The position numbers and the translations under genes were made by a program. The notes under the pieces were generated by a model. It was given only the letters and a program-made list of their open reading frames with translations, did no database searches and had not been told where the DNA came from. A stretch of DNA of 31,747 nucleotides from Gemmatimonadota bacterium (GTDB lineage Bacteria > Gemmatimonadota > Gemmatimonadetes > Gemmatimonadales > GWC2-71-9): assembly GCA_029859185.1 (NCBI GenBank), contig JAOUDR010000001.1:1-31747 (forward strand), given 5' to 3'. The stretch's first letter is position 1, and each line of letters starts with the position of its first letter. Below are positions 1 to 7,449 of this stretch, piece after piece.

Positions 1-42
1 TTCAAGCTGTTCTTCAATGCGGTCTATTCGGCGGGACGGTAG
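1..42 (+). CDS. C-terminal tail of a gene entering from the left (partial)
   Basis: Frame 1 reads 13 sense codons ending FNAVYSAGR and then a TAG stop at 40-42. The codons are ordinary for this genome, and the stop is followed at once by a palindromic region shared with the convergent M20 gene, which fits the end of a plus-strand gene. Too little is visible to name a family. It could be chance, since 13 open codons are not significant in high-GC DNA. Confidence 0.35.
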   Translation, partial: FKLFFNAVYSAGR

Positions 43-47
43 CCGTC

Positions 48-135
48 GGTAGGGGACGGTAGAGGGGGTGCCGGAATCTGGGGCTCGACGCCCGGATTCC
101 GGCACCCCTTCTGCCGTCTTCTACCGTCTTCTACC
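48..135. terminator. Long palindrome between convergent genes, probable bidirectional terminator
   Basis: The core is a perfect 14-bp stem (GGGGTGCCGGAATC at 65-78 with its complement at 95-108), and a further GGGC/GCCC pair lies inside the loop. The flanks extend the symmetry: GGTAGgggACGGTAGA at 48-63 mirrors 120-135, with mismatches only in the lower-case triplet. The right end reaches the TAG stop of the M20 gene. There is no U-tract, so an intrinsic-terminator role is inferred from the position between convergent genes. Confidence 0.6.
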
Positions 136-1484
136 TACGTCCCCACTCTCGTAAGCCGATAGATCAACACGGCCGCGCGCTTGGCCATGAACGGGATGGA
201 GCCGAGGTCCACCTGCTCGTCGACCGTGTGGCCGCCGTCGCCCACCACGCCCAGGCCGTCGAGCGCCGCGCCGACGTCGGCGGCGACGAACGAGATGTCG
301 GCCGCGCCGCGCTCCGCCGGATCCACCGCCTCGACGGCTCCCTGTCCCAGATCGCGCGCGACTTCCTGCAACCGAGCGAGCAGCGCGTAGTTGGCGGCTG
401 TCGGCGCAAACGGGGGCGACGAGTCCTCGAACTCGATGGTCGCCGACGTGCCGGGGAGACTCTGGGCAACGATCGCCCGCATGCGCGCCTTGGTGCGCTC
501 ACGCTGCTCCAAGGAGACGGTCCGGAGGTCGCCAGTCGCGACCGCCGTCTCGGCGATGATATTCGTCTTGCCGAACGTCGTTCCCCGCCCCTGCATGGCA
601 TCGAAGTCCACCGTGGTACCGCCGAGCGCCACACCGGGATTGAAGGTGAGGTACTGCTCGCCGACCAGCGTTTCCCGGAACGTGTCGAGGATGCGCGCCA
701 ACTCGAAGACCGCCCCGTAGCCAAACGCTTCCTTGAAAATGAGCGACGAGTGACCTGGAGTCGCTTGCACGGTCAGCTTCCACCCCGTGAAACCACGCCG
801 CGCGACGGTCGCCGATCCGCGCCCCCCAACGCCACCTTCGAAGCCAAGCGCGAACTCGCTCCGGCGGCCGGCCTCGACGAGATCCCGGCGGCTGATGGAC
901 AGGGGATCGCCCGTGTCTTCCTCGTCGCCGATGAGCGCCACGATCAGGTTCATGTCATCGATCACACCGGCATCCCGCAGCGCCTGGAGCGCAAGCAGGA
1001 CGACCCCATTCCCGCCCTTCATGTCCTCTGTTCCGGGGCCGCGCGCCCAGTTCCCGGCTGCCAGCTCGAAGCGCTGGAACGGCGAGTCTTCTTCGAACAC
1101 GGTGTCGAGGTGCCCAATCACCAGCACGCGGGGCCCACTCCCCTCTCGCTCGGCAAACAAGTGGGGTCCCCGCTGGACCTCCGCCATGTCCACGAGCCGC
1201 GTGGTGAAGCCCAGGGCATCCAACTCCGCCTGATAGAGCTCACCGACCACTCGGACCCCCGCCGGATTCATCGACCCGCTATTGACGTTCACTGCCCGCT
1301 CGAGCAGGGCAACCGCTTCGGCGGTGTGTGTGTCTACAGCAGCGACGATGCGGCGTTCGACGGGGGAGAGGGATTGGGCTGAGAGGTTGACGGCCGGAGA
1401 CGACAACGGCAGAAGAAGCAACGGCAGAAACAACGGCAGAGAAGAGAACGGCAGAAAAGTGCACGGCAAGGACGGAAGACGCAC
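135..1484 (-). CDS. Secreted M20 family metallopeptidase (glutamate carboxypeptidase-like)
   Basis: A zinc exopeptidase of about 449 residues resembling carboxypeptidase G2, probably acting in the periplasm or outside the cell. The visible M20 set is complete: GHLDT (His125, Asp127), the bridging Asp154 in GTEDMKGG, the Glu188-Glu189 pair in GDEED, a dimerisation-domain motif TPGHSS, and the last metal His419 in GDGGHTVDE. The open frame runs upstream to 1703 through repeat-derived sequence. I chose GTG at 1484 because GAGG lies about 7 nt upstream and translation then begins MRLPSLP with a hydrophobic core ending in SAQS, a good signal peptide. TTG at 1469 is the alternative. The signal peptide is encoded by imperfect CTGCCGTTG repeats, giving an LP-rich core. 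The gene faces the partial gene at the left edge and diverges from the operon at 1751. The exact substrate is unknown. Confidence 0.88.
   Translation of the reverse strand: MRLPSLPCTFLPFSSLPLFLPLLLLPLSSPAVNLSAQSLSPVERRIVAAVDTHTAEAVALLERAVNVNSGSMNPAGVRVVGELYQAELDALGFTTRLVDMAEVQRGPHLFAEREGSGPRVLVIGHLDTVFEEDSPFQRFELAAGNWARGPGTEDMKGGNGVVLLALQALRDAGVIDDMNLIVALIGDEEDTGDPLSISRRDLVEAGRRSEFALGFEGGVGGRGSATVARRGFTGWKLTVQATPGHSSLIFKEAFGYGAVFELARILDTFRETLVGEQYLTFNPGVALGGTTVDFDAMQGRGTTFGKTNIIAETAVATGDLRTVSLEQRERTKARMRAIVAQSLPGTSATIEFEDSSPPFAPTAANYALLARLQEVARDLGQGAVEAVDPAERGAADISFVAADVGAALDGLGVVGDGGHTVDEQVDLGSIPFMAKRAAVLIYRLTRVGT
1395..1469 (-). repeat. Repeat-derived signal-peptide coding segment
   Basis: ACGGCA on the plus strand recurs at 1406, 1421, 1433, 1448 and 1463, with spacings of 15, 12, 15 and 15, all multiples of three. 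It lies inside the signal-peptide codons of the M20 gene and encodes repeating Leu-Pro. The same core text with strict 13-bp spacing occurs in opposite orientation in the non-coding gap at 1560-1663. Confidence 0.6.
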
Positions 1485-1559
1485 GTGGGCCTCGGGTGTC
1501 AGTCTGACGGATGTTCCACACGCGGACGCGTCGGGGCAAGACCGCCCCCCGGTCGCCCT

Positions 1560-1663
1560 TGCCGTCGTCCCCTGCCGTTGTTCTCTGCCGTTGTCCCCTG
1601 CCGTTGTCCCCTCCCGTTGTCCCCTGCCGCCGTCCCCTGCCGCCGTCCCCTGCCGTTGTCCCC
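1560..1663. repeat. 13-bp tandem repeat array, 8 units
   Basis: Eight consecutive 13-mers with consensus TGCCGTTGTCCCC start at 1560, 1573, 1586, 1599, 1612, 1625, 1638 and 1651. Units 2, 3 and 7 (counting from 0) are identical, and the others differ by one to three bases, mainly TT to CC at the centre. The array fills most of the gap between the divergent M20 gene and the operon at 1751. It has no intervening spacers, so it is not CRISPR-like. It is inverted relative to the similar repeats inside the M20 signal-peptide codons. Confidence 0.9.
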
Positions 1664-1706
1664 GATTGTCCGACCCAAGCCTTGCCCCCATCCCCATTGG
1701 CATCTA

Positions 1707-1721
1707 CTTTGCAGTACAAAG
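1707..1721. promoter_or_regulatory. Inverted repeat, possible operator of the wHTH operon
   Basis: CTTTG-CAGTA-CAAAG is a perfect 5-bp inverted repeat with a 5-bp spacer, 30 nt upstream of the operon whose second gene is a winged-helix regulator. It is the only symmetric, AT-richer element in this leader. A binding role for the neighbouring regulator is inferred from position only. A TCTAACCC string follows at 1725. Confidence 0.4.
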
Positions 1722-1750
1722 CACTCTAACCCGTTGGCCCGGGAGCACCT

Positions 1751-2332
1751 GTGACCTTGCCGACCCACGACGAGCGCGAGCACGCCAAGGAAACGCTGGA
1801 CTACATCCGCCGGACCATGGAATCCGCCTCCAGCTTCACCGCGGTGGCGGGGTCCGGCATGGTGGGGGTCGGCCTCATCGGTTTGGTGGCGGCGGGCGTA
1901 GCCAGTCGCCTCGGGAACCCGGTGGACCTGCGGGTCTGGGTGCCGGCGGCAGTAGTCGCCATGGTCCTGGCGGGGGCCGCCAATGCGCGCAAGGCAAGCC
2001 GGATGGGCGTGCCGCTCTGGTCGGGCGCGTTCCGGAAGACCGTGTGGGTCATGGCCCCGGTGCTGGTCTCGGGGGCCATCCTCACGTTCGCCCTCGGGCG
2101 TCAGGGAGCCGACGCGCTGATTCCCGGCATGTGGCTCGCGCTCTACGGCGCCGGCGTGACGGCCGGGGGCACCCTTTCCATCCGTGCGGTCCGCGCCATG
2201 GGCCTGGCCCTTACGGTGCTCGGCGCCGTGGCGCTGCTGCAGCCCGAGTGGGGGGCCCCGCTGCTCGCGGCCGGATTCGGCGTGATGCACATCATCTTCG
2301 GCCTGCTACTCCTGACGCGGCATGGCGGGTAA
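1751..2332 (+). CDS. Six-helix membrane protein of unknown function
   Basis: 193 residues. A charged amphipathic N-terminus (about residues 1-30, rich in Glu, Arg and Lys) is followed by six predicted hydrophobic helices at roughly 34-52, 61-78, 97-115, 121-140, 146-163 and 168-188. I recognise no catalytic motif or named family. It starts at GTG with GGGAG about 6 nt upstream. Its last 11 bases overlap the winged-helix regulator, so the two are probably co-translated. That pairing suggests a stress- or housekeeping-type regulator module acting on its own membrane partner, but this is inference. Confidence 0.8.
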   Translation: MTLPTHDEREHAKETLDYIRRTMESASSFTAVAGSGMVGVGLIGLVAAGVASRLGNPVDLRVWVPAAVVAMVLAGAANARKASRMGVPLWSGAFRKTVWVMAPVLVSGAILTFALGRQGADALIPGMWLALYGAGVTAGGTLSIRAVRAMGLALTVLGAVALLQPEWGAPLLAAGFGVMHIIFGLLLLTRHGG

Positions 2333-2645
2333 TATCGTGGTCGACGAACTGGATCGGCTCATCCACGAGCGGATCCGGCTGGGCATCGTCTCGGCGCTCG
2401 CCGCTAACGAGTCCCTGCCGTTCGCCGACCTGCGGGACATCCTCGGCACCACCGACGGGAATCTCAGCGTGCACGCCCGCAAGCTCGAGGATGCGGGCTA
2501 CGTACGCGTTACCAAGGGCTTCGAAGATCGGAAGCCCCGCACCGAATACAGCCTCACGGCCAAGGGGCGGCGCGCTTTCGAAGCCTATCTGGGACAGATG
2601 GAACAGATCTTGAGCGCAGCTCGGGAAGCGCTGGAGAAGACATGA
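2322..2645 (+). CDS. Winged-helix transcriptional regulator (HTH_27/MarR-like)
   Basis: 107 residues, almost entirely one winged-helix DNA-binding domain. Residues about 8-30 (DELDRLIHERIRLGIVSAL) form helix 1, the recognition region is around TTDGNLSVHARKLEDAGYV, and the wing contains RKPRTEYSLTAKGRRAF. This order is typical of the short one-domain regulators of the PF13601 type. The C-terminus is a helix likely used for dimerisation. It overlaps the upstream membrane gene by 11 nt and the prenyltransferase by 4 nt (ATGA). The inverted repeat CTTTGcagtaCAAAG upstream of the operon is a candidate autoregulatory site. Confidence 0.85.
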   Translation: MAGNIVVDELDRLIHERIRLGIVSALAANESLPFADLRDILGTTDGNLSVHARKLEDAGYVRVTKGFEDRKPRTEYSLTAKGRRAFEAYLGQMEQILSAAREALEKT

Positions 2646-3388
2646 CCGGAATGCACGTGGCGATCATCATGGACGGCAACGGCCGCTGGGCCCGCCAACA
2701 AGGGAAACCCCGGTGGCGCGGGCACCTGGCGGGCGTGGACAGCGTGCGCGACACGGTGCGCGGCAGCCCTGATCTCGGCATCACGACGCTGACGCTCTAC
2801 GCGTTCTCCTCGGACAACTGGAAGCGGCCCGCCGCCGAGGTCGGCCGACTGTTCTGGCTGTTGCGCGAGTACTGCCGGCGCGAGCGGAACGAGCTGATCG
2901 AGAACGGCGTGCGCGTCTCGCATGTGGGGCGCCGGGACCGGCTGCCCACCAAGGCGCTCACGGCCCTCGACGACCTGGCCCGGCAATCAGCCGCGGGAAC
3001 CCGGCTGCACCTCCGCCTGGCCATCGACTACAGCGCGCAGGAGATGATCGCTTCGGCCTCACGCCGGTTGGCCGAAGAGGTACAGGCGGGAACCCGCCGG
3101 CCGGACGAGGTGACGCGTGACGCGCTCGAGCTGGCGCTGACTGATGGGGTCTCGCCCGTGGACCTCCTGGTCCGGACCGCCGGGGAGCAGCGGCTCTCCG
3201 ACTTCATGCTGTGGGAGACGGCCTACGCCGAGTTGTACTTCACCCCGGTCCTGTGGCCCGACTTCCGCCGTGCCGACCTCGCCACGGCGCTCACCGCGTT
3301 CCAGCGGCGCGAGCGCCGGTTCGGTGGCCTCGTGGCGGTGAATGGGAGCGCCGCCGGTGCCCCCGCGCCCAAACTGGCGGTGGGATAG
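2642..3388 (+). CDS. uppS: Divergent cis-prenyltransferase (UppS-like)
   Basis: 248 residues, the usual length for undecaprenyl diphosphate synthase, which condenses isopentenyl diphosphate onto farnesyl diphosphate to make the lipid carrier for peptidoglycan and O-antigen. Conserved blocks: IMDGNGRWA with catalytic Asp11, GHLAG, LTLYAFSSDNWKRP, and RTAGEQRLSDF followed by AYAELYFTPVLWPDF. Three blocks depart from the family: the usual NYGGR is DYSAQ, RTGGE is RTAGE, and SNF is SDF. The arginines, the serine and the glutamate of the last block are kept, so activity is plausible but chain length or substrate may differ. The start ATG overlaps the preceding TGA. A second, canonical uppS elsewhere in the genome is likely but not visible here. 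Confidence 0.88.
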   Translation: MTGMHVAIIMDGNGRWARQQGKPRWRGHLAGVDSVRDTVRGSPDLGITTLTLYAFSSDNWKRPAAEVGRLFWLLREYCRRERNELIENGVRVSHVGRRDRLPTKALTALDDLARQSAAGTRLHLRLAIDYSAQEMIASASRRLAEEVQAGTRRPDEVTRDALELALTDGVSPVDLLVRTAGEQRLSDFMLWETAYAELYFTPVLWPDFRRADLATALTAFQRRERRFGGLVAVNGSAAGAPAPKLAVG

Positions 3389-3432
3389 CGCCGGTAGCCG
3401 GGGACGGAGCCGGCCGCGTCGCTACACCGGCG
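3389..3432. terminator. Imperfect hairpin between convergent uppS-like and protease genes
   Basis: CGCCGGTAGC directly after the uppS TAG pairs with GCTACACCGGCG (2-nt bulge), and an inner GACG/CGTC pair adds to the stem. The right arm contains the TAG of the minus-strand protease. The position between two converging stop codons suggests a bidirectional terminator. Confidence 0.5.
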
Positions 3433-4597
3433 ACCGAAGCACCACGCGCGCCGAGCGACGCTCCGCTCCTCGCTGCAAGTCGAGCGTCACGATCGTCCCG
3501 TCCGGCTGCCGCGACAGCCGCCACAGATCCACCAGCCGCATCTCGGTTGCCGGCCGCCCGTTGACGCTCACGACCACATCGCCCTGCCGCACCCCGGCCG
3601 CGGCGGCCGGACCGCCGTCGAGGACGAAGCGGACACGGAATTCCGTGAAGTCACTCCCCGCCGCGACGACCCACATCCCGCTCCGGTCCACCGCGGGCGG
3701 ATCGTCGAACTGCGCGCCCGGCACCAGCACCATCCGGCTGCCCGCATAGTCCAGCGTGACCGTGAACCGCCGGAGAATCTCGGCGCCGATGGTCCCGGCA
3801 TCCGACCGGTTCTCGAACCCCGCCGACTCGAGCGTGGCGCCGATCACCGCATGACGAATCTCAAACCGCCCCAGCCTGAAGCCGTCCACACCAAACAGCA
3901 GCCCGTCGGTCTCCCCGCCAACCGCGACCCCCGGAATCGTCCGCGTCCGTTGGCCGGGTGCCAGCACGCCGGCATCCTCCAGAAAGCCCCGGTTGAGCCC
4001 CGCGGCATCGAGGCTCCCCGTATCGAGCTTGAACCGTCCCCTTATGGCCGAGTCATGCGGTTGCCGGATCACCCCGTCCACGAACGGTTCGTTGGCGATG
4101 ATTGTGAGGGCGAGGGTGTCCCCCGCGGGCAGGATCCCGCCCGCGGACGGCTGCACGATCAGCGTCCGCCGATCGTAGTCGATCGTGAGCACGTACTGCT
4201 CAATGACATCGTGCCCGATGACGCCGTCCAGCCGGCGACCGACGACAGGCTCCAACCCACCGAGCGGTACCGCCTGGAGGGTCAGCGGCGCCACCCGCAC
4301 GCCACCGATGCGGAGGGCCACGTCGGCCACCGCGCCGACTTCGACCGCCCCGCCGGGCTGCGGAACGAGTCGGGGTTCCGCGACGTCGAGCCCCAGCTGC
4401 TTGGCGACCGACGCATTGATCAGGCTGTACTCGAACCCGGTATCCAGAATGAACGACAGGGTATCGGCCGCTCCCACGGACACCGCGACCCAGACGAGTC
4501 CAAACGCGTCGTCGAACGGCACGCGCACCGAGGCGTGCTCCTGCCCCTGTGCCCCGGAGCCGATGCTCAGCGCGAGCGCGATCCCGGCCCATCTCAT
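3422..4597 (-). CDS. Secreted retropepsin-like aspartic protease with two DTG domains and a PDZ domain
   Basis: 391 residues. An N-terminal signal peptide ends near GAQGQ. There are two retropepsin-like domains, each with a catalytic triad motif: FILDTGFE (Asp52) and FKLDTGSLD (Asp192). A PDZ domain at about 310-385 contains the GPAAAAGVRQGDVVVSVNG loop. A classic retropepsin works as a homodimer with one DTG per chain. Here the two copies could form one intramolecular active site, as in eukaryotic pepsins. ATG at 4597 is chosen because it starts the signal peptide and AAGGGACGGG lies upstream; the open frame itself runs to 4678. Its ATGA overlaps the stop of the CoA-binding gene. Periplasmic protein processing is likely; the substrate is unknown. 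Confidence 0.85.
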   Translation of the reverse strand: MRWAGIALALSIGSGAQGQEHASVRVPFDDAFGLVWVAVSVGAADTLSFILDTGFEYSLINASVAKQLGLDVAEPRLVPQPGGAVEVGAVADVALRIGGVRVAPLTLQAVPLGGLEPVVGRRLDGVIGHDVIEQYVLTIDYDRRTLIVQPSAGGILPAGDTLALTIIANEPFVDGVIRQPHDSAIRGRFKLDTGSLDAAGLNRGFLEDAGVLAPGQRTRTIPGVAVGGETDGLLFGVDGFRLGRFEIRHAVIGATLESAGFENRSDAGTIGAEILRRFTVTLDYAGSRMVLVPGAQFDDPPAVDRSGMWVVAAGSDFTEFRVRFVLDGGPAAAAGVRQGDVVVSVNGRPATEMRLVDLWRLSRQPDGTIVTLDLQRGAERRSARVVLRSPV

Positions 4598-5061
4598 GGG
4601 ACCCGTCCCTTCCGCCGGAACCACCAGCGCATGCAGCGATGCCCCAGGTCCACCGGCTCGCAGTACATCAGCGGGCATCCCCCCGCGATGCAGGCGATCC
4701 CGAGTTCGTCAGCCGCGCGGAGGGCCGCCTCCGATACGCTGCCCTGCCCGAACGACCGGTGGAGCCACACATGCCGCACCCCGCACGCCGCGGCCTGCCG
4801 CACGATCGACTCGGCCGTATCCGGATGCGTGGTCACGACGACGCCGTCGAGCGATCCCGGCACGGCGGCCAGATCCGGGTAGCTCGGCACGCCTTCCACT
4901 TCGGCCGCTCCGGGATTGAGCGGAACCACATCGAATCCTGCGGCACGGAGCTTCTTGAAGACGGCGTTGCCGACATGCCCAGGCTCGCGGGACACTCCCG
5001 CGACCGCCACGCGCCGCCCAGCCAGGAAAGCCGCCACGGCGTCCGGAAGCTGCTTGGGCAT
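4594..5061 (-). CDS. CoA-binding domain protein (YccU/ACD-like)
   Basis: 155 residues with a single Rossmann-type CoA-binding domain. The nucleotide loop is AVAGVSREPGHVGNAVFKKL (about 19-38), the second strand is VVPLNP, and later blocks read VVVTTHPDTAE and VWLHRSFGQGSVS. The C-terminal CIAGGCPLMYCEPVD and MRWW close the fold. Stand-alone proteins of this kind are common and bind CoA or acyl-CoA without the ligase domain. The start ATG at 5061 is 32 nt downstream of the transporter stop, and its own stop overlaps the protease start. The operon link to a transporter and a secreted protease is unexplained. Confidence 0.85.
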   Translation of the reverse strand: MPKQLPDAVAAFLAGRRVAVAGVSREPGHVGNAVFKKLRAAGFDVVPLNPGAAEVEGVPSYPDLAAVPGSLDGVVVTTHPDTAESIVRQAAACGVRHVWLHRSFGQGSVSEAALRAADELGIACIAGGCPLMYCEPVDLGHRCMRWWFRRKGRVP

Positions 5062-5093
5062 CTCCACTTCCTCCCCAGCGTGTCCTGCCCGTC

Positions 5094-6437
5094 CTACGTG
5101 ACTGTCGCGGCAGAAGTTTCCCCATCGCTCCCCGCCACCGAGCGGGCCTGCCGGAGCGCCTGCCCCACCGGGCGCGCGAGGTAGAGTACGGCGGTCAGTC
5201 GCCCCCCGACAAACGCCGTGACCGCACTGACGACCCCCGCCCACCCGAACACGGCACTCAGGACGGGGAACGCCACGGCCACCACCGCAATCTCGAAAGC
5301 GGTGGCCCAAGTCACGGGCCCCGTCCGACGCGCCAACACAAGGACGCCGCGCTGCACGGACTGCAGGACGGACAACCCCGGCAACGGGATCAGGATGAGC
5401 GCGGGCAGGATTGCGAACCGGACCAGCTCCGGCGTGAGCGCCGAGATCACGCCGAACCAGATACCGGCCAGCGGAGTCGCGGCAATCGCCGCGAGACCCA
5501 GCGAGGCCCCAATCCCCAGCATCAGCGCAAACCGGCTCACGGCGGCCATGTCCTCGAACCGCTTCCCGGCCAGCGCGATCGTGACTTCCTGGTACGAAAG
5601 GCCGAGTGCCCGGAAGATGAAGGACAGCGCGTGCACCACGGGGAAGACCGCGAGCGACTCGACCGGCGACGGCGCGCGTCCCATGAAGAACGTCAGCATG
5701 GGCTGGAGCACGAGGCCGATGAGTGACGTCAACGCGAGCGGGTAGTAGAACTGGAGGATCCGCGCATAGCTCGGCGCGTTCCCGTGCGTGTCCGCCGTGC
5801 CCGCGATGCCGGCCAGGACACCGCGCACCATGACCCGGCTGCCGAGTGCCTCGAGCACGACGCCCGCACTCAGGGCCGCCGCGCCCACGTACGCCCCGGG
5901 CCACGTACCGGCATGGTAGAGGAGCAGACCGGTCGCGGCCATCGTGACGAGCCGGATGACCGTCCCGTAGGCGACCAGCCGCGTCCGGCCGCCGCGGATC
6001 AGCAGCCCCTGATAGAACCGGCGGTACCCGATGGCGGCGGGCCACGGGAGCAGCAACCAGAGGGACACGTAGGTGAGTCGCGCCACCTCCGGCGGCAGGG
6101 CGACCAGATCCTCCATCACGACCCGATAGACCGCCGGCACCAGGAACCCGAGCATGGCGGCGGTCATCAGCGCATTGAGCGCCCAGGCAAACCGGCGCAG
6201 GCGCCTGAGGCTGGTGGCATCTTCGACGAGCGCCGTGGACGCGCTCATCATCATGATGACCGGCGCCTCCGCCAGGAGCGCGAACGCGTACGCGACGCCA
6301 TACGCGGCCAGGTTGAACTTGGGATCGGCGAGCCGGGCAATGACCGCGGCGAGAAACGGTCCCTCGGCGGCCATCATGAGCCAGGTCGCCGCCAGCGGGG
6401 TCCAGAAGCGCAGGATGGAGCGTTGCGTGTGAGGCAA
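5094..6437 (-). CDS. MOP-superfamily transporter (MATE/ANKH-like)
   Basis: 447 residues with about twelve hydrophobic helices in two similar halves. The start of the second half (ILQFYYPLALTSLIGLVL, then LTFFMGRAPSPVESLAVFPV) resembles animal ANKH and bacterial MATE proteins, where this region begins the second bundle. The substrate cannot be read from the sequence: metabolite, drug or lipid-linked sugar are all possible for the superfamily. Translation appears to begin at TTG (6437), since the next in-frame ATGs fall inside the first helix. No clear ribosome site is seen. It is the first gene of the operon with the CoA-binding and aspartic protease genes. An 8-bp repeat array lies just upstream. 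Confidence 0.75.
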   Translation of the reverse strand: MPHTQRSILRFWTPLAATWLMMAAEGPFLAAVIARLADPKFNLAAYGVAYAFALLAEAPVIMMMSASTALVEDATSLRRLRRFAWALNALMTAAMLGFLVPAVYRVVMEDLVALPPEVARLTYVSLWLLLPWPAAIGYRRFYQGLLIRGGRTRLVAYGTVIRLVTMAATGLLLYHAGTWPGAYVGAAALSAGVVLEALGSRVMVRGVLAGIAGTADTHGNAPSYARILQFYYPLALTSLIGLVLQPMLTFFMGRAPSPVESLAVFPVVHALSFIFRALGLSYQEVTIALAGKRFEDMAAVSRFALMLGIGASLGLAAIAATPLAGIWFGVISALTPELVRFAILPALILIPLPGLSVLQSVQRGVLVLARRTGPVTWATAFEIAVVAVAFPVLSAVFGWAGVVSAVTAFVGGRLTAVLYLARPVGQALRQARSVAGSDGETSAATVT

Positions 6438-6442
6438 GATCG

Positions 6443-6482
6443 GGCGGTCAGGCGGTTGGATGGTCAGGCGGTAGCGCGGTCC
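6443..6482. repeat. 8-bp repeat array, about 5 units
   Basis: Octamers GGCGGTCA, GGCGGTTG, GATGGTCA, GGCGGTAG and CGCGGTCC run in register immediately upstream of the transporter start codon. The array is short and degenerate but keeps the phase. It could influence the 5' leader of the transporter mRNA. Confidence 0.6.
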
Positions 6483-6764
6483 CGCGAGGGATGCTGCAAT
6501 CTAGTCCTGGGGTCGGGCCTCCAAGCAGTGCCGCGCCGGCAGTCTGCCGATCATCCCGGAGGTCATCGTCCGGTTGGCAGAGCCGCGAGCGCTCTTCCGG
6601 TGGCATCGTCGCGTACCTGGAACTCGAGCCACAACGGCGACGACGATGGACGGCGAGAGACGACCACGGGACACCGCTGACCTCCCGGCACGTCCCCCCT
6701 CGATCACCCGTCATCGCCCACCTTCGGCGGGCATCCGCTCGCCTTCTCCGGTGTGAGAAACGGC
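6483..6764. other. Gap with no recognisable gene
   Basis: About 280 bases between the transporter start and the DsrE-like gene stop. Open frames exist on both strands but their translations are Arg/Ser/Pro-rich, have no start signal and match no family I know. It presumably holds the transporter promoter. The sequence AACGGCGACGACGATGG near 6633 is a short GAC/GAT-rich run. I see no tRNA or stable RNA fold. Confidence 0.4.
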
Positions 6765-7319
6765 CTAGAACGGATTCAGGACGTACCCGTCCTGCTGCAG
6801 GACCGTGAGCGCGGTCATGGCCGACAGCGCCAACTCGACCTGCGGCGCCAGCAGGTCTGGATAGAAACCGCGAGACATCGACGACTGGCCGCACAGGATC
6901 ACCCGCACCCCGGCCTCATGCAGCGCCTGGAGGATGCGGAGGTCCGGGTTACCCACGCCAAAACGGGTCATGTACGTGTCGTCGCGGAGGGCGGCGCGCG
7001 CGGCGGGACCGTGAATCACGACGGCAGCCTCGAGGCTGTCCCGGGGGACTCCGGCACGCGCGTGCATGTTGAGAAACCTGGCGACCGTGATGAGGCGCTC
7101 GTTCGGCGCCGTCGAGTCCGCGGGCGCCAACGCAACCTCGAACACCAGCCGGTACGCGCGGTTCGTGGGCGTGGAAAACGTCGGCGCGACGATGTCGTAC
7201 ACCGGCCCGAAGTCCCGGATGACCGGCCCGGCGCGTGGCACCGGCTGCGCGGCGCTCGGAGCACTCATGGCGCAGGCGAGTACGGCAAGCGTTGCCAGGG
7301 TGTGGGAACCGTGATTCAT
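6765..7319 (-). CDS. Secreted DsrE-family protein
   Basis: 184 residues. The signal peptide (residues 1-25, ending SAAQ) is followed by one DsrE/DsrF-type alpha-beta domain. It has a small-molecule-like block AAVVIHGPAARAAL, then LHEAGVRVILCGQSSMSRGF, with a single conserved cysteine at the position used for sulfur relay in some family members. The C-terminal TALTVLQQDGYVLNPF is typical of the COG1416-like secreted group. Most of that group have no measured function, so sulfur transfer is only a possibility. ATG at 7319 is chosen because it gives the signal peptide; the frame extends to 7430. It diverges from the gene at 7450. Confidence 0.8.
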   Translation of the reverse strand: MNHGSHTLATLAVLACAMSAPSAAQPVPRAGPVIRDFGPVYDIVAPTFSTPTNRAYRLVFEVALAPADSTAPNERLITVARFLNMHARAGVPRDSLEAAVVIHGPAARAALRDDTYMTRFGVGNPDLRILQALHEAGVRVILCGQSSMSRGFYPDLLAPQVELALSAMTALTVLQQDGYVLNPF

Positions 7320-7449
7320 GGCGGCGATGACCTCGAAGCGGGAGTCGTTTCCGCGCGGGAGAGGCGCGGGCTGCCGACAAGGTACCGCGAAATGCAGATT
7401 GCAGCGGCCAGACTGCGGGATGCAGGCCAACCCCTCCCTGCTGCGTGCG

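Noticed and set aside
228..1382. Long plus-strand open frame of 384 codons
   Set aside because: It is antisense to the M20 peptidase, which has full motifs; the translation is Arg/His/Gly-rich with no family match. Typical shadow frame of high-GC coding.
1560..1663. CRISPR array
   Set aside because: Units are 13 bp, contiguous and without spacers, and no cas gene is present.
3851..4882. Plus-strand open frame of 343 codons
   Set aside because: Antisense to the aspartic protease and CoA-binding genes; low-complexity composition.
6491..6808. Small plus-strand gene of 105 codons
   Set aside because: No ribosome site, Arg/Ser/Pro-rich translation, and it overlaps the end of the DsrE-like gene.
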